Shown in pieces: positions 6,031-8,766 of a stretch of 8,766 bases of DNA (positions are counted from its first letter, which is position 1; the number at the start of each line of letters is the position of its first letter). Under the pieces are notes generated by a model that was not told the DNA's origin, searched no databases, and was given only the letters and a program-made list of their open reading frames with translations. Location: positions 1-8,766 of the forward strand of contig JARDZO010000236.1 in assembly GCA_029240815.1 (NCBI GenBank), given 5' to 3'. The DNA comes from Brevibacillus sp. (GTDB lineage: Bacteria; Bacillota; Bacilli; Brevibacillales; Brevibacillaceae). Position numbers and translations under genes: made by a program.

Positions 6031-7041
6031 TTGTTCGATCAGCGTTTGACTTTGCTGGCGTTGTCAGATGTGAGGACACCAGAAGAACGTCGGGTTCTGG
6101 AGGCATGCGGAATCCATCTGATACCCTTTGAAAAAGGGGAAGGAGTAGCGACTCCAGAGGTAGATGGACTGCTACTGATAAGGCAAACCGATGTGAAAGG
6201 ATGGGGAGAGGCAGTTCCGCGCTTAACCAATTCCCCTGGCCTGTTGCTGGTTTACGGCGAAGATATCCCATATGGCTGGACAGAATCGGAAATGGTTCGC
6301 CATGTCAGCCTCGAAAGATGGGAAGTGGTCAGGATGGCGTTTTTTTCAGAAAAAGAGAAGGTACTGATTGGAGGAGAACCGGACGGGCACTGGGTACGTA
6401 CGCTTTGCCGTCTGCTTGCTCACGATCAGCGAGTGTCTCTTGTCTGCAAGATACGCGAGGTGGATGAGGTGATCCGGCAGCTCCCCCGTTATTTGAATTG
6501 GAAAGAACGCTTTTACCTGGAGTTGGGGGAGGTATGCGATCGGGAGGGAGTCTCTCTGCAGACGGTGGCCCGGGCATTGGGAATGGACAGGAGGGTGGGA
6601 CAGGAATGGTTGTTTCCAGACCGGTCTGTCCATGCTCACCTGTGTAGTTGGATCGAGCGCGAAGGAAGGCTTGCAACGCAAAACGCGAACGTGCATCGCA
6701 TAGCATTGTGGGGGCCAACTGCGTTGTGGAACGAGATGGATACAAGCTGGTTAAAGGGAAAAGAGGTTTGCTTGCTCTCTTTGGAGGATGAGCCAATTCC
6801 GAACGAGATCTTTACAGAGTGCTCACCTTGCGATCAATGGCAAAAGGCCCTACAAAATACGGATCTTCTGATCATTGGCAGCGCGGATGACATCATCAGA
6901 CAAATGCCACTAAACGAGCTCGTCCACTACATGAAACAAGCAAACGTAGTGGATGCCTGTGCCTGCTTCCCCTTGCTGGAGGCGTGCAATCTACTCAGGA
7001 GCTACCGAGCTATCGGCGAAAAGACGAACGTTTGGGAATGA
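6031..7041 (+). CDS. Degenerate UDP-glucose/GDP-mannose dehydrogenase-like protein, probable pseudoenzyme
   Basis: The protein has 336 residues from the TTG at 6031, against about 430-450 for the family. From about residue 47 it follows the family: a strand-rich half Rossmann region (GLLLVYGEDIPYGWTE, where the family has a VPPGTTE motif), VLIGGEPDG (111-119), the central dimerisation helix (ELGEVCDREGVSLQTVARALGMD, 165-186), the RVGQEWLFP corner (188-196), and a C-terminal domain ending ALQNTDLLIIGSADD...VVDACACF...YRAIGE. The first beta-alpha-beta unit with the GxGYVG NAD motif is missing. The catalytic lysine aligns with an arginine (VIRQ), the following Asn is lost, and the GGSCxPKD cysteine motif is replaced by HAHLCSW, whose Cys is one place out of register. 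An active dehydrogenase is therefore unlikely. The frame is intact with a strong ribosome site, so it looks like a maintained gene rather than decay. It precedes gin by 57 bases. Confidence 0.7.
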   Translation: MFDQRLTLLALSDVRTPEERRVLEACGIHLIPFEKGEGVATPEVDGLLLIRQTDVKGWGEAVPRLTNSPGLLLVYGEDIPYGWTESEMVRHVSLERWEVVRMAFFSEKEKVLIGGEPDGHWVRTLCRLLAHDQRVSLVCKIREVDEVIRQLPRYLNWKERFYLELGEVCDREGVSLQTVARALGMDRRVGQEWLFPDRSVHAHLCSWIEREGRLATQNANVHRIALWGPTALWNEMDTSWLKGKEVCLLSLEDEPIPNEIFTECSPCDQWQKALQNTDLLIIGSADDIIRQMPLNELVHYMKQANVVDACACFPLLEACNLLRSYRAIGEKTNVWE

Positions 7042-7048
7042 TGCTGAT

Positions 7049-7065
7049 TATAATGGGGTATAATG
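7049..7065 (+). promoter_or_regulatory. Tandem TATAATG boxes upstream of gin
   Basis: TATAATG occurs at 7049-7055 and 7059-7065, ten bases apart, just after the stop of the dehydrogenase-like gene. Each contains a perfect -10 hexamer, but no good -35 box stands 16-18 bases upstream. This could be a weak gin promoter pair or chance. No sigma-F or sigma-G promoter could be placed convincingly. Confidence 0.35.
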
Positions 7066-7098
7066 ATTGGTAGATTGAGGAAAAGGGCAGGCGTTAAA

Positions 7099-7284
7099 AT
7101 GATGGAAAAGGTTGCTCAGCGATGTATCGTCTGTGAAATGGAACGCAGCGACGGAATCGCCATCTGTGAGCAGTTCATTTGCCAGAGATGCGAGCAGGAA
7201 ATGGTTAATACAGACGTACAGGATGAAAAGTACCCGTTCTTTATTCACCAGATGCGAAGAATATGGTTACGGAAAGATGCATGA
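7099..7284 (+). CDS. csfB: Gin (CsfB), anti-sigma-G factor
   Basis: Gin is a small zinc-binding protein that binds sigma-G and prevents its premature activity in the forespore or its activity in the wrong cell. From the ATG at 7099 it has 61 residues, close to B. subtilis CsfB (~64). The zinc-binding pairs are C9-x2-C12 (CIVC) and C28-x2-C31 (CQRC), inside the family pattern C-V/I-C-E...GI....FIC..CE. The tail DEKYPFFIHQMRRIW also matches the family. An extra C23 lies between the pairs. An in-frame ATG at 7063 would add 12 residues; 7099 is preferred because the CxxC then sits near the N-terminus, as in the family, and AGG (7089-7091) lies seven bases upstream. ATG 7102 is equally possible. 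It is probably transcribed with the preceding gene and closed by the terminator at 7288. Confidence 0.9.
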   Translation: MMEKVAQRCIVCEMERSDGIAICEQFICQRCEQEMVNTDVQDEKYPFFIHQMRRIWLRKDA

Positions 7285-7287
7285 AGG

Positions 7288-7325
7288 AAAAAAGGCAACG
7301 GATAAATCCCGATGCCTTTTTTCTT
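7288..7325 (+). terminator. Strong rho-independent terminator after gin
   Basis: AAAAAAGGCA (7288-7297) pairs with TGCCTTTTTT (7313-7322). An inner CGG/CCG helix lies after one A-A mismatch, with loop ATAAATC. The T-tract follows. The symmetrical A/T flanks may also allow some termination on the - strand. Confidence 0.88.
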
Positions 7326-7334
7326 GCCAAATCA

Positions 7335-7343
7335 TGCTAAAAT
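7335..7343 (+). promoter_or_regulatory. Candidate extended -10 promoter for the decarboxylase gene
   Basis: TG-C-TAAAAT matches an extended -10 element, with the hexamer at 7338-7343. No good -35 box lies at the right distance, because the region overlaps the preceding terminator. Transcription would begin near 7350, about 25 bases before the GTG start. Confidence 0.45.
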
Positions 7344-7362
7344 AGTGGGTAATTCATTTCAT

Positions 7363-7368
7363 AAAGGA
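7363..7368 (+). promoter_or_regulatory. Shine-Dalgarno AAAGGA for the GTG start of the decarboxylase
   Basis: AAAGGA ends five bases before the GTG at 7374. An in-frame TGA at 7371-7373 directly precedes that GTG, so it is the earliest possible start. The GTG at 7380 (11-base spacing) is the alternative. Confidence 0.6.
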
Positions 7369-7373
7369 CGTGA

Positions 7374-8766
7374 GTGTGCGTGTTGGGGAAAAATGCTGAT
7401 TTTCGGGAGAGGCAAAAGCGTGCCCCCCTGTATGAACAGCTGGAACGACACGTCAAGCGTCGTCCGCACCCATTTCATGTTCCAGGACATAAAATGGGAC
7501 ATAGCTTTGACAGCGAAGGAAGACATCGGTATCAAACGATTTTGGAATTGGACCTCACCGAAATAAATGGCACAGATGATCTGCATCAGCCGCAGGGCGT
7601 GATTGCAGAGGCACAGGAGCTGGCTGCGGAAGCGTTTGGAGCAGAGGAGACGCGTTTTCTCATTGGAGGAAGTACAGTCGGAAATCTCGCGCTGATCATG
7701 ACGGTTTGTCGCCCCGGTGACAAGATCCTCGTCCAGCGCAATTGCCACAAATCCGTTTATCACGGAATCATCATGGCGAAGGCTACACCTATTTTCCTGG
7801 TGCCAGCTGTCGATTTGGCTACCGGAGTCGCCGCAGGAGTCAGACGTGAGGACGTGGAACGTGCCCTGCATGCTCAACCTGACGCGAAGGCAGTCTTTTT
7901 AACGAATCCCACCTATTATGGTATGGGGATTGATCTGGAGAAAATGGCCGCCACGGTGCATCGGTACGATATTCCCCTCCTGATCGATGAGGCGCATGGT
8001 CCGCATTTTGGGTTCCATCCTGCCTTCCCGCTATCCGCCATGCAGTCAGGCGCTGATGCAGCTGTGCAGTCGACGCACAAAATGGCTTCGGCGATGACGA
8101 TGTCCTCCATGCTGCATGTGCGAGGGGAACGAATCGATCGGGACAGGCTGTTTAGGTATTTAGCGATGATTCAGTCATCCAGTCCTTCCTATGTGCTCAT
8201 GGCGTCGCTCGATTTGGCCCGGCGTCATCTGGTGACAGAAGCTTCCGAGGAATGGGACAGACTTTTGCCGCAGCTGGACAAGCTGCGAGAGCGCACGGGT
8301 AGACTGACTTGGCTGGAATGGCCGGCTGTAAATGCCAGCAGCGTGTATGCCGCTCTCGACCCGTTAAAGCTGTTCCTCCATGTACGGACCGAACAAATAG
8401 ACGGGTTTGCGCTACAGCATGTCATGGAAAAGCACGGGATTTATGCGGAGCTGGCAGATTCCTCGCATGTGCTTTTGGCCGCTTCGGCAGGGACCACCTC
8501 CCGTGATCTGGATGCGCTGACTCGTCTGTTGGAAACGCTGGATCTGGAGGTAGAACCGGGGGAAGAACGCGTACTCGAAGCAGGTGTCGTTTCCTCCCAC
8601 TATTTGCGTGAACAGGTAGTATCGATGGACGAAGCGGTGGATGCCCTGAGCGAAATGGTACCGCTGGAGAATTCGTTGGGAAGAATCGTAGCGGAAATGG
8701 TAATCCCGTATCCTCCTGGAATTCCTGTGCTTGTGCCAGGTGAGCGGATGGATGCCCAGGGCTTGG
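7374..8766 (+). CDS. yaaO: PLP-dependent Orn/Lys/Arg decarboxylase, YaaO/SpeA-like (3' end beyond window)
   Basis: This is a group III (aspartate aminotransferase-fold) amino-acid decarboxylase. It removes CO2 from lysine, ornithine or arginine to give a polyamine precursor, using pyridoxal phosphate in the cytoplasm. The 464 residues visible are nearly the whole protein (B. subtilis YaaO ~480). Motifs in order are RAPLYEQL, HVPGHKMG, NGTDDLHQPQG, FLIGGSTVGN (phosphate-binding glycine region), LTNPTYYG, the PLP aspartate motif DEAHG (D205, H208) and the Schiff-base lysine in STHKMAS (K236), followed by the C-terminal domain with SLGRIVAEMVIPYPPGIPVL. The frame has no stop before the right edge. 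The substrate cannot be fixed from sequence alone; the family includes both SpeA arginine decarboxylases and lysine decarboxylases. It lies after gin as in B. subtilis, where tmk comes next, so tmk is the expected right neighbour. Confidence 0.93.
   Translation, partial: MCVLGKNADFRERQKRAPLYEQLERHVKRRPHPFHVPGHKMGHSFDSEGRHRYQTILELDLTEINGTDDLHQPQGVIAEAQELAAEAFGAEETRFLIGGSTVGNLALIMTVCRPGDKILVQRNCHKSVYHGIIMAKATPIFLVPAVDLATGVAAGVRREDVERALHAQPDAKAVFLTNPTYYGMGIDLEKMAATVHRYDIPLLIDEAHGPHFGFHPAFPLSAMQSGADAAVQSTHKMASAMTMSSMLHVRGERIDRDRLFRYLAMIQSSSPSYVLMASLDLARRHLVTEASEEWDRLLPQLDKLRERTGRLTWLEWPAVNASSVYAALDPLKLFLHVRTEQIDGFALQHVMEKHGIYAELADSSHVLLAASAGTTSRDLDALTRLLETLDLEVEPGEERVLEAGVVSSHYLREQVVSMDEAVDALSEMVPLENSLGRIVAEMVIPYPPGIPVLVPGERMDAQGL

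Noticed and set aside
5949..6131. Small + strand ORF (60 codons) starting before the dehydrogenase-like gene, considered as a leader peptide or a frameshifted N-terminus
   Set aside because: No Shine-Dalgarno precedes its ATG, most of it overlaps the real gene in another frame, and it shows no Rossmann/GxGYVG sequence.
7324..7343. TTGCCA as -35 box for the TAAAAT at 7338
   Set aside because: The spacer is only 8 bases, too short for a promoter. Only the extended -10 element is kept.

Overview
The window looks like part of the origin-proximal region of an endospore-forming Firmicute. The gene order and protein sequences fit the Brevibacillus/Paenibacillaceae side best. This is an inference from protein resemblance, because no search was possible. 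The order dnaX - ybaB - recR - yaaL - bofA - gin(csfB) - yaaO matches the Bacillus subtilis origin region. Two genes interrupt recR-yaaL, two more lie between bofA and gin, and the rRNA operon found between bofA and csfB in B. subtilis is absent.

Layout: (1) 1-317 is the 3' end of a sensor histidine kinase, closed by a terminator whose T-tract overlaps a clear housekeeping promoter (TTGATC-N17-TATAAT). (2) 448-3126 is a replication/recombination operon, dnaX-ybaB-recR, ending in a good terminator. (3) 3216-5252 runs on the + strand: an SRPBCC-fold protein, a CPBP (Rce1-like) intramembrane protease, YaaL, and BofA, the inhibitor of sigma-K processing. (4) 5270-5797, on the - strand, is an unrecognised four-helix membrane protein that converges on bofA with a 17-base gap. 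(5) 5798-6030 is a divergent intergenic region with a promoter for the - strand gene, a strong + strand terminator with no + strand gene just before it, and a 12-base-period direct repeat. (6) 6031-7284 holds a 336-residue degenerate relative of UDP-glucose/GDP-mannose dehydrogenases, followed by gin, the zinc-binding anti-sigma-G factor, and a strong terminator. (7) From 7374 off the right edge runs a PLP-dependent Orn/Lys/Arg decarboxylase (YaaO type) with a GTG start.

Taken together, a housekeeping DNA replication/repair operon is followed by sporulation checkpoint genes (bofA for sigma-K, gin for sigma-G). The most unusual content is the dehydrogenase-like gene: it keeps the family's central dimerisation helix and C-terminal domain but has lost the N-terminal nucleotide-binding motif and the catalytic lysine, asparagine and cysteine motifs. 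It sits directly ahead of gin, probably in the same transcript. The bofA/- strand gene pair is also notable, since bofA transcripts may run antisense through the neighbour to the isolated terminator at 5895.
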